Translations under genes and position numbers: made by a program
Shown here: one piece after another, positions 31,348-39,542 of the stretch
Position numbering within the stretch: position 1 is the stretch's first letter
How the letters are laid out: every line of letters starts with the position of its first letter
Assembly (NCBI GenBank): GCA_027339205.1
Contig: DAHWOV010000041.1
Coordinates: forward strand, 1 to 64,000
DNA: 64,000 bases
From: JAJYVT01 sp027339205
GTDB taxonomy: Bacteria > Actinomycetota > Acidimicrobiia > Acidimicrobiales > RAAP-2
Direction of reading: 5' to 3'
Notes under the pieces: generated by a model
What the model was told of the DNA's origin: nothing
The model's input: the letters and a program-made list of their open reading frames with translations, nothing else
Database searches by the model: none

Positions 31348-32465
31348 GCACGGGCACGCGCGCAGGGGCGGCGCCGGCAGCCTTTCCTCCGGCGCTCGAG
31401 GAGATCAGGCGCGTCCCCAAGGTCCTCCTCCACGACCACCTCGACGGGGGGCTGCGCCCCCAGACCGTCATCGATCTCGCCCGCGAGACCGGCTACGGCG
31501 GCCTCCCGACCACCGACGTCGACGCGCTGTCGAAGTGGTTCCGTGCTGGGGCGGCCCGCGGGGACCTCGGTCTATATCTCGAAGGATTCGCCCACACCGT
31601 CGCAGTGATGCAGACGCGCGATGCGCTCGTGAGAGTGGCCGCCGAGTGCGCGCAGGACCTTGCCGACGACGGCGTCGTCTACGCCGAGGTCCGGTTCGCC
31701 CCAGAGCTCCACACCGCGCAGGGCCTCTCTGCGAGCGAGGTCGTCGATGCCGTGCTGGAGGGGTTCCGGCAAGGCAGTACGGGGCGGGGCATCCGGGTCT
31801 ACGCGCTCTTGACCGCGATGCGAACCGCTGCACGGTCACTCGAGATCTCGGAGCTCGCGGTCCGCTACCGGGACGCGGGCGTCGTGGGTTTCGACATCGC
31901 GGGCGCGGAGAAGGGGAGCCCGCCGACCGAGCACCTCGCCGCGTTCCAGTACGTCCAGCGCGAGAACTTCCACATCACGATCCACGCAGGTGAAGGTTTC
32001 GGGCTGCCGTCGATCTGGGAGGCGCTGCAGATCTGCGGCGCGGACCGGTTGGGCCACGGGGTCCGCATCCTCGACGACATCGAGCGGCACCCCGACGGGT
32101 CGGTCTCCCTCGGGCGCCTCGCGAGCTACGTCCGGGACCGGCGTGTGCCGCTCGAGATGTGCCCGACCTCCAACGTCCAGACCGGAGCCGCCGCCACCCT
32201 CGCCGAGCACCCGATCGGCCTGCTGCGCTCCTTGTTCTTCCGGGTGACCGTCAACACCGACAACCGGCTGATGAGCGGGGTGAGCGCGTCCTCCGAGCTC
32301 CACGACGTGGCCGAGACCTTCGGCTACGACTGGCACGACCTCGAGTGGCTGACGCTCAACGCCATGAAGAGCGCCTTCGCGCACTTCGACGAGCGCCTCC
32401 GGCTCATCAACGAAGTGATCAAGCCGGGGTTCGCCCGAGCGCGCGCGGCGTCGGGCGCGCGGTGA
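31344..32465 (+). CDS. add: Adenosine deaminase
   Basis: 373-residue zinc hydrolase converting adenosine (and deoxyadenosine) to inosine. Zinc and catalytic landmarks run in order: VLLHDHLDGGL (HxH), FDIAGAEKG, ITIHAGEGFG (His plus catalytic Glu), LGHGVRI, PTSNVQTG, and NTDNRLMSG with the final Asp. Full length. It lies between ychF and the purine nucleoside phosphorylase gene, consistent with adenosine-to-hypoxanthine flow. Confidence 0.95.
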   Translation: MSTGTRAGAAPAAFPPALEEIRRVPKVLLHDHLDGGLRPQTVIDLARETGYGGLPTTDVDALSKWFRAGAARGDLGLYLEGFAHTVAVMQTRDALVRVAAECAQDLADDGVVYAEVRFAPELHTAQGLSASEVVDAVLEGFRQGSTGRGIRVYALLTAMRTAARSLEISELAVRYRDAGVVGFDIAGAEKGSPPTEHLAAFQYVQRENFHITIHAGEGFGLPSIWEALQICGADRLGHGVRILDDIERHPDGSVSLGRLASYVRDRRVPLEMCPTSNVQTGAAATLAEHPIGLLRSLFFRVTVNTDNRLMSGVSASSELHDVAETFGYDWHDLEWLTLNAMKSAFAHFDERLRLINEVIKPGFARARAASGAR

Positions 32466-32575
32466 TCGTCTGAGAGGGGCGTGCGACGCCGCCGCCTCGG
32501 ACGCGGCGCCGTGCAGGTCCCTCCACGACCTCTCCGGCGTCGACCGGGCCGCCCCGGTCGCCGCATGGTCCGCTC

Positions 32576-32581
32576 TACGAT
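32576..32581 (+). promoter_or_regulatory. -10 box TACGAT of the purine nucleoside phosphorylase gene (leaderless)
   Basis: TACGAT, 7 nt, GTG start at 32589. Confidence 0.55.
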
Positions 32582-32588
32582 CGCTCAC

Positions 32589-33416
32589 GTGGAGGATGCG
32601 AAGAACCCGTATCTCGCCGCGCGCGAGTCGGCGGCCGCGCTCAGGGCTGCGGCCGGCGTCGAGCGCTTCGACGCGGCGGTCGTCTTGGGGTCGGGCTGGT
32701 CGTCGGCCGCGGACGGGATCGGCCCCGCCGACGCCGAGGTCCCCATGAGCGAGCTGGGCGGCTTCCCGTCTCCGGGCGTCGCGGGCCACCCCGGCACCGT
32801 CCGCTCGGTGAGAGCGGGAGAACGTCGCATCCTCGTGCTCGCCGGGCGCGTCCATCTCTACGAAGGCCATGCACCCGCCGCCGTGGTGCACGGCGTGCGG
32901 ACCGCAGCCGCGGCAGGGTGCCGGGCCATCTTGCTCACCAACGCGGCGGGCGCGATCAACCCGTCCTACGACGTCGGCCAGCCGGTGCTGATCCGCGACC
33001 ACCTCAACCTGACCGCGTGCTCACCCTTGGAGGGGCCGCCGCCTCCGCCAGGGTACGCGCTGGCGTTCGTCGATCTCACCGACCTCTACAGCGCGCGGCT
33101 GCGATCGGCCGCCCGGGCATTCGACCCGACGCTCGAAGAAGGCGTCTACGCAGGCGTGCGCGGCCCGCATTTCGAGACCCCCGCGGAGATCGCGATGCTC
33201 GCGTCCGGCGGGGCGGACCTCGTCGGCATGTCGACGGTGCTCGAGGCGATCGCCGCGCGGCATCTCGGGCTGGAGGTGCTCGGGGTCTCCCTCGTCACCA
33301 ACGCGGCCGCGGGGCGAGCGGCGGCCCCGCTCGACCACGCAGAGGTGCTCGCCGCGGGGAGGGACGCGGCGGCGGGCGTCGGACGCCTGCTCGCTGCGCT
33401 GGTCTCGGGCCTGTGA
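32589..33416 (+). CDS. Purine nucleoside phosphorylase (trimeric, PNP class I)
   Basis: 275-residue enzyme splitting inosine/guanosine with phosphate into base and (deoxy)ribose-1-phosphate. VVLGSGWSSAAD forms the phosphate loop, then GHPGTVRS, GRVHLYEGH, LTNAAGAIN, GPHFETPAEIAML and LVGMSTVLEA, all in the order of the trimeric PNP/MTAP family. The family also contains MTA phosphorylases, but the NAAGAIN and STVLEA blocks match PNP. GTG 32589 is set by the promoter; upstream in-frame starts lack signals. The stop overlaps the mutase gene start (GTGA). Confidence 0.92.
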   Translation: MEDAKNPYLAARESAAALRAAAGVERFDAAVVLGSGWSSAADGIGPADAEVPMSELGGFPSPGVAGHPGTVRSVRAGERRILVLAGRVHLYEGHAPAAVVHGVRTAAAAGCRAILLTNAAGAINPSYDVGQPVLIRDHLNLTACSPLEGPPPPPGYALAFVDLTDLYSARLRSAARAFDPTLEEGVYAGVRGPHFETPAEIAMLASGGADLVGMSTVLEAIAARHLGLEVLGVSLVTNAAAGRAAAPLDHAEVLAAGRDAAAGVGRLLAALVSGL

Positions 33417-35158
33417 CCCGGTTGCTCGACGCCGCCCGTGCCTGGGCCGCGCAGGACCCGGACGACGCCGACCGCGACGAGGTCGAGCGCCTGCTCGCCG
33501 ACCCCTCCGCGGCGGCACGCGCCGAGCTGGAGGATCGTTTCGCGGATCGCCTCCACTTCGGGACCGCGGGGCTGCGCGGCCCGATCGGCGCGGGGCCCAA
33601 CCGGATGAACCGGGCGGTCGTCCGCCAGACGACCGCCGCCCTGGCCGGCTGGCTCGACGAGCACCGGTCGGAGGCTCGCCATGCGGGCGTGGTCGTGGGG
33701 TGCGACGCGCGCCACCGGTCGCGAGAGCTCGCCGACGAGGCGACTGCCGTCCTCGCCGGTCACGGCATCCGTGTGCACCGGCTCCCCGACCACAGGCCGA
33801 CGCCGCTGCTCGCCTTCGCGGTCCGACATGTCGGGGCTGTCGCGGGGGTGATGATCACGGCGAGCCACAATCCTCCCCAGGACAACGGCTACAAGCTCTA
33901 TCTCGGAGATGGTGCCCAGATCGTGCCGCCGGTCGACGCGGAGATCGAGGCGCTCGCCGCACACGTCGGTCCGCTCTCCCAAGTGCAGGTCGCCGACCTG
34001 TCCAGCCCGCTCGTCGTCCGGCTCGGTGACGAGGTGTCCCAGGCATACCTTCGTGCCGTCGTCGGCTCCGTCCCCCGAGGGACCCGGCCGCCGGAGCCGC
34101 TCTCGGTGGTCTACAGCGCGATGCACGGGGTCGCGGGCGGTCTGTTCCTCGACGCGCTCCGCCTCGCGGGCTACCCGCCGCCCTCCGTGGTGGCCAGGCA
34201 AGCGGCGCCGGACCCCGACTTCCCCACCGTCGCCTTCCCCAACCCCGAGGAGCCGGGAGCACTCGACCTCGCCTTCTCGAAAGCGCGCCGGGTCGGAGCG
34301 GACCTCGTCCTCGCCAACGACCCCGACGGCGACCGGCTCGCAGTGGCGGTGCCGGACGGCGCGGCGGCTGCGGGATGGCGCAGGCTCAGCGGTGACGAGG
34401 TCGGCGTGGCGCTCGGCGCGTTCGTCCTCGAGCACCTCCGCGCCGGGTGGCGTCCGCCGGGGGAGGAGGATGCGCGCCCTTTGGTCGCGGCGTCGATCGT
34501 GTCGTCGAGCATGCTCGGAGAGGTCGCGGCCGCCTTCGGGGTGCCGTTCGTCGCCACGCTCACCGGCTTCAAGTGGATCGTGCGGGCGCCCGACGCCTTC
34601 CCGGGGAGCCGGCTTGCGTTCGGATACGAAGAAGCGCTCGGCTACGTCGTCGGTGACGCGGTGCGCGACAAGGACGGCATCGTCGCCGGGCTGGCCGTCC
34701 TCGCGCTGGCCGGCGACCTGCGGGCACGTGGGACGACGCTCGACGAGCATCTCGCGACGCTGATGCGACGCTACGGCGTGCATCGCACGTCGCAGCGCGC
34801 GATCGCGGCCGGCGACCTCGCAGGGCAGATGGCGCGCCTTCGCGCCCGGCCCCCCCGAGAGATCGCAGGCGTCGCGGTCGCCCGGGTGCTCGATCTGGCT
34901 CGGGGCGCCGTCTGGCAGGAGGGTCTGCCCGCCCTTCCGCCGGCCGATGTGCTTGCCTACTGGCTCGAGACCGGCGCGCGCGTCGTGGTCAGGCCGAGCG
35001 GGACCGAGCCGAAGCTGAAGGTCTACGTCGAGGTCGTCCGTGCCGTGGAGGGCGGCGGCGTCGCCGCAAAGGACGACGGCCTCTCGGCGGCCCAAGCGTC
35101 GGCCTCGAGGGAGCTCGTCGCCATCGACGCCGCGTTGGAGCTGCTGCTCTGCAGTTGA
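33413..35158 (+). CDS. Phosphohexomutase/phosphopentomutase (alpha-D-phosphohexomutase family)
   Basis: 581-residue mutase shifting phosphate between C1 and C5/C6 of a sugar. The four family sites are present: phosphoserine loop ITASHNPPQDNGYK, metal loop NDPDGDRLAVA, sugar loop GYEEALGY, and phosphate-binding RPSGTEPKLKVY. FGTAGLRGPIGAGPNRMN at the N-terminus matches the PgmB/PGM2 branch, which includes phosphopentomutases. Coupling to purine nucleoside phosphorylase by GTGA suggests conversion of ribose-1-phosphate to ribose-5-phosphate. Phosphoglucomutase or phosphomannomutase activity cannot be excluded. Confidence 0.9.
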   Translation: MTRLLDAARAWAAQDPDDADRDEVERLLADPSAAARAELEDRFADRLHFGTAGLRGPIGAGPNRMNRAVVRQTTAALAGWLDEHRSEARHAGVVVGCDARHRSRELADEATAVLAGHGIRVHRLPDHRPTPLLAFAVRHVGAVAGVMITASHNPPQDNGYKLYLGDGAQIVPPVDAEIEALAAHVGPLSQVQVADLSSPLVVRLGDEVSQAYLRAVVGSVPRGTRPPEPLSVVYSAMHGVAGGLFLDALRLAGYPPPSVVARQAAPDPDFPTVAFPNPEEPGALDLAFSKARRVGADLVLANDPDGDRLAVAVPDGAAAAGWRRLSGDEVGVALGAFVLEHLRAGWRPPGEEDARPLVAASIVSSSMLGEVAAAFGVPFVATLTGFKWIVRAPDAFPGSRLAFGYEEALGYVVGDAVRDKDGIVAGLAVLALAGDLRARGTTLDEHLATLMRRYGVHRTSQRAIAAGDLAGQMARLRARPPREIAGVAVARVLDLARGAVWQEGLPALPPADVLAYWLETGARVVVRPSGTEPKLKVYVEVVRAVEGGGVAAKDDGLSAAQASASRELVAIDAALELLLCS

Positions 35159-35295
35159 GGAGCGCGGTCGAGGAGCACGGCACGCCTGCGGCGCGCGCGT
35201 CCACCCGGCGGCTCTTCTGCGCGAGCTACGCTTCGCCCCCGGCGATCGATAGCCGCGCGCTCCGTGCCGGCACGGTCAGGGACCGAGGAGGGGTC

Positions 35296-36279
35296 ATGGT
35301 GGACGCGGCGTTGGCTCGTCGGCTCGGGCGCGGTCTCTGCGCGGTCCTCGGCGCGCTCGGCCTCGTCCTGGCCGGCGCCGGCGGCCCGGCCTCGGCGGCG
35401 CCTCGCGTACCCGGTCCGCACGGTCGTGGAGGCGGAGGCGGAGGGACAGCTGTGACAGCGAAAGCGGGCAACGACGTGTCGTACCCGCAGTGCGCCAAGA
35501 CGCTCCCGAGCGCCCCGGCGTTCGGCATCGTCGGCCTCAACGACGGCTTGGCGAACGACCTCAACCCGTGCTTCGGGCCCTCGTCCACCTACCCCAACTA
35601 CGCTCAGAGCGAGCTCTACTGGGCGGTCGCGAAGTCGACGGGGAGCGCGAGCACGACAGGCCAGCCCAAGGCCTCGGTGTACGTCAACACGGGCGACCCG
35701 GGGAACTTCTCGGGCCGGACCCCGGTCGCCGACTGGCCGACGTCGGGGACAACCCCCTATGGGCCGTGCACGACGACGATGGTCACCTCTCGCGGCCGGA
35801 CGTACACGGTCGGCGCGGACTCGGATGCGTGCGCGTGGGAGTACGGCGACGAGCGGGCCGCCCAGGACCTGCAGTGGCTGTCCGCCGCGGCGTCGGCGAT
35901 CGACGCACAGTCGCCTCCGGTCTCCGTGACAAGGGAGCCCTCGAGCTACCCGTGGTGGTTCGACGTCGAGACGTCGAACTCCTGGCAGAGCGGGACGGCC
36001 GGGATCGCGATGAACGTGGCCGACCTCCAGGGAATGGTGGCGGCGCTGAAGGGCGCCTCGATCGGGTCGGTGGGCGTCTACTCGACGGCGAGCCAATGGT
36101 CGCAGATCGCCGGCTCGACGACCAGCGCATCGGGCTCCCTCGACGGCCTGCCCGACTGGATCCCCGGCGCCTCGAGCCTCACAGCTGCGAAGGCGAACTG
36201 CTCGCTGGCGTCCTTCACCGCCGGCACGGTCGTCCTCACCCAGTGGACGGGCACGGTCGACAACGACCACGCATGCTGA
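35296..36279 (+). CDS. Secreted GH25/DUF1906-like putative glycoside hydrolase
   Basis: 327-residue exported protein. The signal peptide spans about 1-34 (hydrophobic GLCAVLGALGLVLAGAG, then ASAAP), followed by a Gly-rich linker. The mature part begins NDVSYPQC and contains AFGIVGLNDG, ASVYVNTGDPG, YPWWFDVETSNSWQ and VGVYSTASQWSQI. This order, especially the DVE after a strand, resembles the TIM-barrel of GH25 lysozyme-like and DUF1906 proteins. Several Cys could form disulfides. GAGGAGGGG precedes the ATG. Cell-wall hydrolysis is possible, but catalysis is unproven. Confidence 0.65.
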   Translation: MVDAALARRLGRGLCAVLGALGLVLAGAGGPASAAPRVPGPHGRGGGGGGTAVTAKAGNDVSYPQCAKTLPSAPAFGIVGLNDGLANDLNPCFGPSSTYPNYAQSELYWAVAKSTGSASTTGQPKASVYVNTGDPGNFSGRTPVADWPTSGTTPYGPCTTTMVTSRGRTYTVGADSDACAWEYGDERAAQDLQWLSAAASAIDAQSPPVSVTREPSSYPWWFDVETSNSWQSGTAGIAMNVADLQGMVAALKGASIGSVGVYSTASQWSQIAGSTTSASGSLDGLPDWIPGASSLTAAKANCSLASFTAGTVVLTQWTGTVDNDHAC

Positions 36280-36326
36280 GCCCGGCACGCGGACGGTCCG
36301 GTGCCACGAGCACCTGCCGCCGGCGC

Positions 36327-36851
36327 TCACGGGCGGTGGATCGCTGTCCGTGTGACCCTGAACGGCGTCGTGACCTGGCGCCCTGTGGGCTTGACCACGT
36401 ACCAGTAGCCCCCGACGTTGAGCAGGGCTTGACCGGTGATCATCCCCGGCGTGGTGTCACCGATCCAGGTGTAGAGGGGATGGCCGCCGTAGGTGACCTG
36501 GAGCCGGCCGTCGGGGCGCCGGACGGTCCCGACGAGGGAGCGTTGGAGCCCTCTCCCGAGCGCTGGTGAGGTGGTCGTCGTGAGGAGCGGCGGCCACAGC
36601 CGGACGCAGAGCCCCTTCGTGCACCGGCTCTGTGTCGGAGTGTCGGGCGTGAAGTCGTAAAGGGTACGGCCCGACGGCGTCGCCAGGATCCGCCCGGCGG
36701 GCGAGCGCTCGGTCGAGAGTGTCACGCCCCTCACCGTGGTCGGAGTCACGGTGAACGAGCTGGCTGTGATCGCGTCGGCGCACGCGCCGAGGAGGAGACC
36801 GCACAGAGCGAGCGCCGCCGCGCCGACGAGATGGCGACGGACGCGGGTCAC
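36327..36851 (-). CDS. Secreted-repeat (PF03640) lipoprotein
   Basis: 174 residues. The lipoprotein signal ends in LLLGAC (Cys near residue 24). Two copies of the short repeat follow: GRTLYDFTPDTPTQSRCTKGLCVRLWPPLL and GHPLYTWIGDTTPGMITGQALLNVGGYWYV. This is the pattern of the lipoprotein_15/secreted repeat family (YLYxFxxDxxxxSxCxGxCxxxWPP), whose function is unclear. GTG 36851 overlaps the upstream stop as GTGA, so it is coupled to the 208-residue protein. Confidence 0.82.
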   Translation of the reverse strand: MTRVRRHLVGAAALALCGLLLGACADAITASSFTVTPTTVRGVTLSTERSPAGRILATPSGRTLYDFTPDTPTQSRCTKGLCVRLWPPLLTTTTSPALGRGLQRSLVGTVRRPDGRLQVTYGGHPLYTWIGDTTPGMITGQALLNVGGYWYVVKPTGRQVTTPFRVTRTAIHRP

Positions 36852-37474
36852 GTCGCGTCGGCAGGGTCCGGCGGATGGTAGGTGAGCGGGAGGTCGGCCA
36901 GGCGGACGAGCGTCGAGGAGACCCAACCGGTGAGGGCATCGGCGATCGGCACGAGCAGCTCGGGGTCCTCGAGCTGGGCCTCTTCGAAGCGGATCGAGCC
37001 CTCGTAGCTCCCCTCGATCGCCCAGCGGATCGCAGGCTCGCCGTCGTCAGGCTCATCGCCGTCGGGGTCTGCGTGCACCTCCTCGAGGGTGGTCCCCGTC
37101 CGCACCAGCGGATCCTGTCCGATCACCGGGCTCGTCACGGGCAGCACGGCGAGCACGCGCTCGGCGGACGGCGCCTCGGCCAGGCGCTGGACGCGCATGG
37201 ACACCTCGAGGACGGCCTCGGGCATCTCGGCCGGCTCGCCGAGCGACCAGCTCCGGTACGCGGTCTGGCTCCAGGTCGGCCAGTCGATCGAGAGGTCGAC
37301 GAGTACGCGCGGGGGCTGGCCCTCGCCGGGCAGGCTGTAGCTGGTCTCGAAGGACACGTCCCCGAGGAAGACGTCGACCTGGAAGCGCTCCTCGACCGCC
37401 TGGCGCTCGAGGAGGGCCCGGTCGAAGGAGTCCTGCACGGCGGCGATGAAGTCGACGAGGAGGTGGTCGAGCAC
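36848..37474 (-). CDS. Conserved hypothetical protein
   Basis: 208 residues, acidic, no signal peptide or membrane segment. It starts VLDHLLVDFIAAVQDSFDRALLERQAVEERFQ (helical), then beta-rich sequence including VDVFLGDVSFETSYSLPGEG and VLVDLSIDWPTWSQTAYRSW, and an Asp/Glu-rich stretch. I do not recognise a family. The GTG at 37474 follows a TAGCCT box by 10 nt; earlier in-frame starts up to 37600 run into the divergent VOC gene promoter. Its end is coupled to the lipoprotein gene. Confidence 0.6.
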   Translation of the reverse strand: MLDHLLVDFIAAVQDSFDRALLERQAVEERFQVDVFLGDVSFETSYSLPGEGQPPRVLVDLSIDWPTWSQTAYRSWSLGEPAEMPEAVLEVSMRVQRLAEAPSAERVLAVLPVTSPVIGQDPLVRTGTTLEEVHADPDGDEPDDGEPAIRWAIEGSYEGSIRFEEAQLEDPELLVPIADALTGWVSSTLVRLADLPLTYHPPDPADAT

Positions 37475-37575
37475 GGCGCGCTCGAGGCTACCGGCGGCGC
37501 AGCGAGCCGGAGACGGGGCCCGGCGTCGGCGCAGCTGGCGTTGCGCCGACGGTTCCGTGGACCTTTCGGCGTGCG

Positions 37576-37581
37576 TATCCT
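37576..37581 (+). promoter_or_regulatory. -10 box TATCCT of the VOC gene (leaderless)
   Basis: TATCCT, 8 nt, ATG at 37590. Confidence 0.55.
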
Positions 37582-37589
37582 CGGAGCAC

Positions 37590-38063
37590 ATGGAGATCAA
37601 GGACCTCGGCCACGTCGTTCTCTACGTGCGCAACCTCGAGCGGTCGGCGGCCTTCTACCGCGATGTGCTGGGGTTTCGTCAGATTCCGAACGCACCTGCA
37701 GGCGAGGCGGGCCTCCGGTTCCCGGCCGCGGCATTCTCCTCGGCGTCGAAGAGGACCCATCACGAGCTCCTCCTCATCGAGGTGGGGGAGGACGCGCAGC
37801 CCCAGCCCCGGGGCCACCGCGTCGGCCTCTACCACATCGGACTCAAGGTGGGGGACACCGACGACGAGCTGCGCGACGCGCTCGAGCGGCTCCAAGAGGC
37901 GGGGGTCACGGTGACCGGGGCCAGCGACCACACCGTGAGCCACAGCCTCTACATCCTCGACCCCGACGGCAACGAGCTCGAGCTCTACGTCGACGTTCCG
38001 AAGGCGGACTGGCGCGCGGACCCCGGCCTCGTGATGAGCGCGGTCAAGCCGCTGCGGCTGTGA
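37590..38063 (+). CDS. VOC-family (glyoxalase/dioxygenase fold) metalloenzyme
   Basis: 157-residue vicinal-oxygen-chelate protein with two beta-alpha-beta-beta-beta modules. Probable metal ligands are His8 in LGHVVLYV, a Glu in HHELLLIEV, His near 79 in LYHIGLKV and Glu near 135 in NELELYVD. This matches catechol-dioxygenase- and glyoxalase-like enzymes. The closing HSLYILDPDGNELELY is typical. Coupled by GTGA to a GDPD gene. Substrate unknown. Confidence 0.87.
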   Translation: MEIKDLGHVVLYVRNLERSAAFYRDVLGFRQIPNAPAGEAGLRFPAAAFSSASKRTHHELLLIEVGEDAQPQPRGHRVGLYHIGLKVGDTDDELRDALERLQEAGVTVTGASDHTVSHSLYILDPDGNELELYVDVPKADWRADPGLVMSAVKPLRL

Positions 38064-38992
38064 CCAACCCCTGGCTGGCGCGCCGCGTCCTGGGCTACGC
38101 GCACCAGGGAGGAGCGTGGGAAGCACCCTCGTCCACGCTGTACGCGATCCGCTCGGCGCTGCGGGCCGGCGCGACCGGCATCGAGCTCGACGTGCACGCG
38201 ACCGCCGACGGTGAGCTCGTGGTCTGCCACGACGAGACCGTCGACCGCACCACCGACGGCACCGGGGCGATCGCTTCAATGACCCTCGCCGAGCTCCGGA
38301 CGCTCGACAATGCGTACTGGTTCGTCCCCGGCGCCGACGCCACCCGAGGCCGCGACCCCGCCGAGTACGCCTTCAGGGGGCGCGCGCCCGAGGACGCCGA
38401 CTTCCGGATCGCGACGCTGCGCGAGGTGCTCGAGCAGTTCCCCGGTGTCGTCCTCAACCTCGACGTGAAGCAGACCGCACCCGAGGTCCATCCCTACGAG
38501 GAGACGCTGGCGTGCCTGCTCGCAGAGTACGGCCGGCGTGACGACGTCATCGTGGCGTCGTTCCTCGACCGGGCTCTCGCGCGCTTCGCCGCCGCGGCGC
38601 CCGAGGTGCCGAGGTCGGCAGGGACGCCCGCGACGGTCGAATTCTGGCGGGCCGTGCAGGCGGGCGAGCCGCCGCCGCCCGTCGCGGCTCCCCCCGTCTC
38701 CCGCCCGGTGGCGTTCCAGGTGCCGGAGACGTACGGGGAGTGGACGGTGGTGGACGAGCGGTTCGTGGATGCCGCGCACGCGGCGGGTCTGGCGCTCCAC
38801 GTGTGGACGGTCAACGACGAGGCGAGGATGCGGCGGCTCGTCGAGCTGGGGGTCGACGGGATCATCACCGACCTGCCGACCATGCTCACCCGCGTCCTCG
38901 GCGAGCTCGGCGTCGCATGGCCGGGGCTCGGCGAAACGGGCGCGCCCAAGGGCGCGAGCCGGAGAGCCGAGGAACGGGACTCGGGGAGCTGA
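38060..38992 (+). CDS. Glycerophosphodiester phosphodiesterase
   Basis: 310-residue GDPD-fold enzyme hydrolysing glycerophosphodiesters to glycerol-3-phosphate and an alcohol. The active site begins YAHQGGAWEAPSSTLYAI (HR is replaced by HQ in the usual HRG), then GIELDVHATADGELVVCHDETVDRTT with the metal Glu/Asp and catalytic His, and ends GVDGIITDLPTM. The HQ change is seen in a subset of actinobacterial GDPDs. No signal peptide, so it probably acts in the cytoplasm on recycled lipid head groups. GTG 38060 overlaps the VOC stop. Confidence 0.88.
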   Translation: MTNPWLARRVLGYAHQGGAWEAPSSTLYAIRSALRAGATGIELDVHATADGELVVCHDETVDRTTDGTGAIASMTLAELRTLDNAYWFVPGADATRGRDPAEYAFRGRAPEDADFRIATLREVLEQFPGVVLNLDVKQTAPEVHPYEETLACLLAEYGRRDDVIVASFLDRALARFAAAAPEVPRSAGTPATVEFWRAVQAGEPPPPVAAPPVSRPVAFQVPETYGEWTVVDERFVDAAHAAGLALHVWTVNDEARMRRLVELGVDGIITDLPTMLTRVLGELGVAWPGLGETGAPKGASRRAEERDSGS

Positions 38993-39067
38993 GGAGGCCG
39001 GGCGGGGGAGCGGGAGCAGGACCTTGCGATGGGGGCGGCCGCGGTCAGCCGTGACGGCAGTGCGCGG

Positions 39068-39151
39068 TCAGCCGCGACCGCAGTTGGGCTTCTTCCCGTG
39101 GTTCGCCTTCTTCTTCCGACGCAGCTTGCGCTTCACCGTCCGCTTCGACAC
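39068..39151 (-). CDS. Ribosomal protein bL37
   Basis: 27-residue, very basic peptide: VSKRTVKRKLRRKKK followed by ANHGKKPN and a short CGRG tail. The KRxxKRxxRRKxxANHGKRPN pattern is that of bL37, a small large-subunit protein described in mycobacteria and widespread in actinobacteria. GTG 39151 lies 8 nt after the -10 box TAGGGT (39165-39160), so the mRNA is predicted to be leaderless. It is divergent from the DUF192 gene. Confidence 0.85.
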   Translation of the reverse strand: MSKRTVKRKLRRKKKANHGKKPNCGRG

Positions 39152-39159
39152 GGCAGAGG

Positions 39160-39165
39160 ACCCTA
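39160..39165 (-). promoter_or_regulatory. -10 box TAGGGT of the bL37 gene (leaderless)
   Basis: TAGGGT on the minus strand, 8 nt, GTG 39151. Confidence 0.6.
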
Positions 39166-39193
39166 GCGCAGCTCGGAGTAGTTTCTGCCACGC

Positions 39194-39535
39194 ATGCGGA
39201 CCGTCTGGCTCCTGCGCGGCGGCGACGTCCTGGCCTCAGGCGAGGTGGCCGAGACCCTCGTCGACCGTGCACGAGGGTTGTTGGGCCGGCCTCGCTACGA
39301 CGGCGCGCTCCTGCTCATGCGCACGCGGGCGGTGCACACCGCGGGGATGCGGTTCGCCCTCGACGTCGCCTTCTTGGACAGAGAGCTCCGGGTGGTGTCG
39401 ACCACCAAGGTGCGCACGTGGAGCGTCGCGCTCCCCAGGCGCGGCGCCACCCACATGCTCGCCGCGCAGGCAGGCGCGTTCGAGCGGTGGCGGCTGCGAC
39501 CAGGGGACCAGATCGAGGTCCGCGAGACCTCGTGA
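39194..39535 (+). CDS. DUF192 family protein
   Basis: 113 residues spanning the whole DUF192 domain: LASGEVAETLVDRARGLLGRP, then the core MRTRAVHTAGMRFALDVAFLD and ATHMLAAQAGAFERW. Function unknown. Many family members carry a signal peptide; this one has none. A TAGTTT box (39179-39184) lies 9 nt ahead of the ATG. rsmI follows 7 bp after the stop. Confidence 0.85.
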   Translation: MRTVWLLRGGDVLASGEVAETLVDRARGLLGRPRYDGALLLMRTRAVHTAGMRFALDVAFLDRELRVVSTTKVRTWSVALPRRGATHMLAAQAGAFERWRLRPGDQIEVRETS

Positions 39536-39542
39536 GCCGCCG

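Noticed and set aside
36875..38059. Upstream extension of the GDPD frame through the VOC gene
   Set aside because: Open frame only by base composition; the GTGA overlap at 38060 is the natural start.
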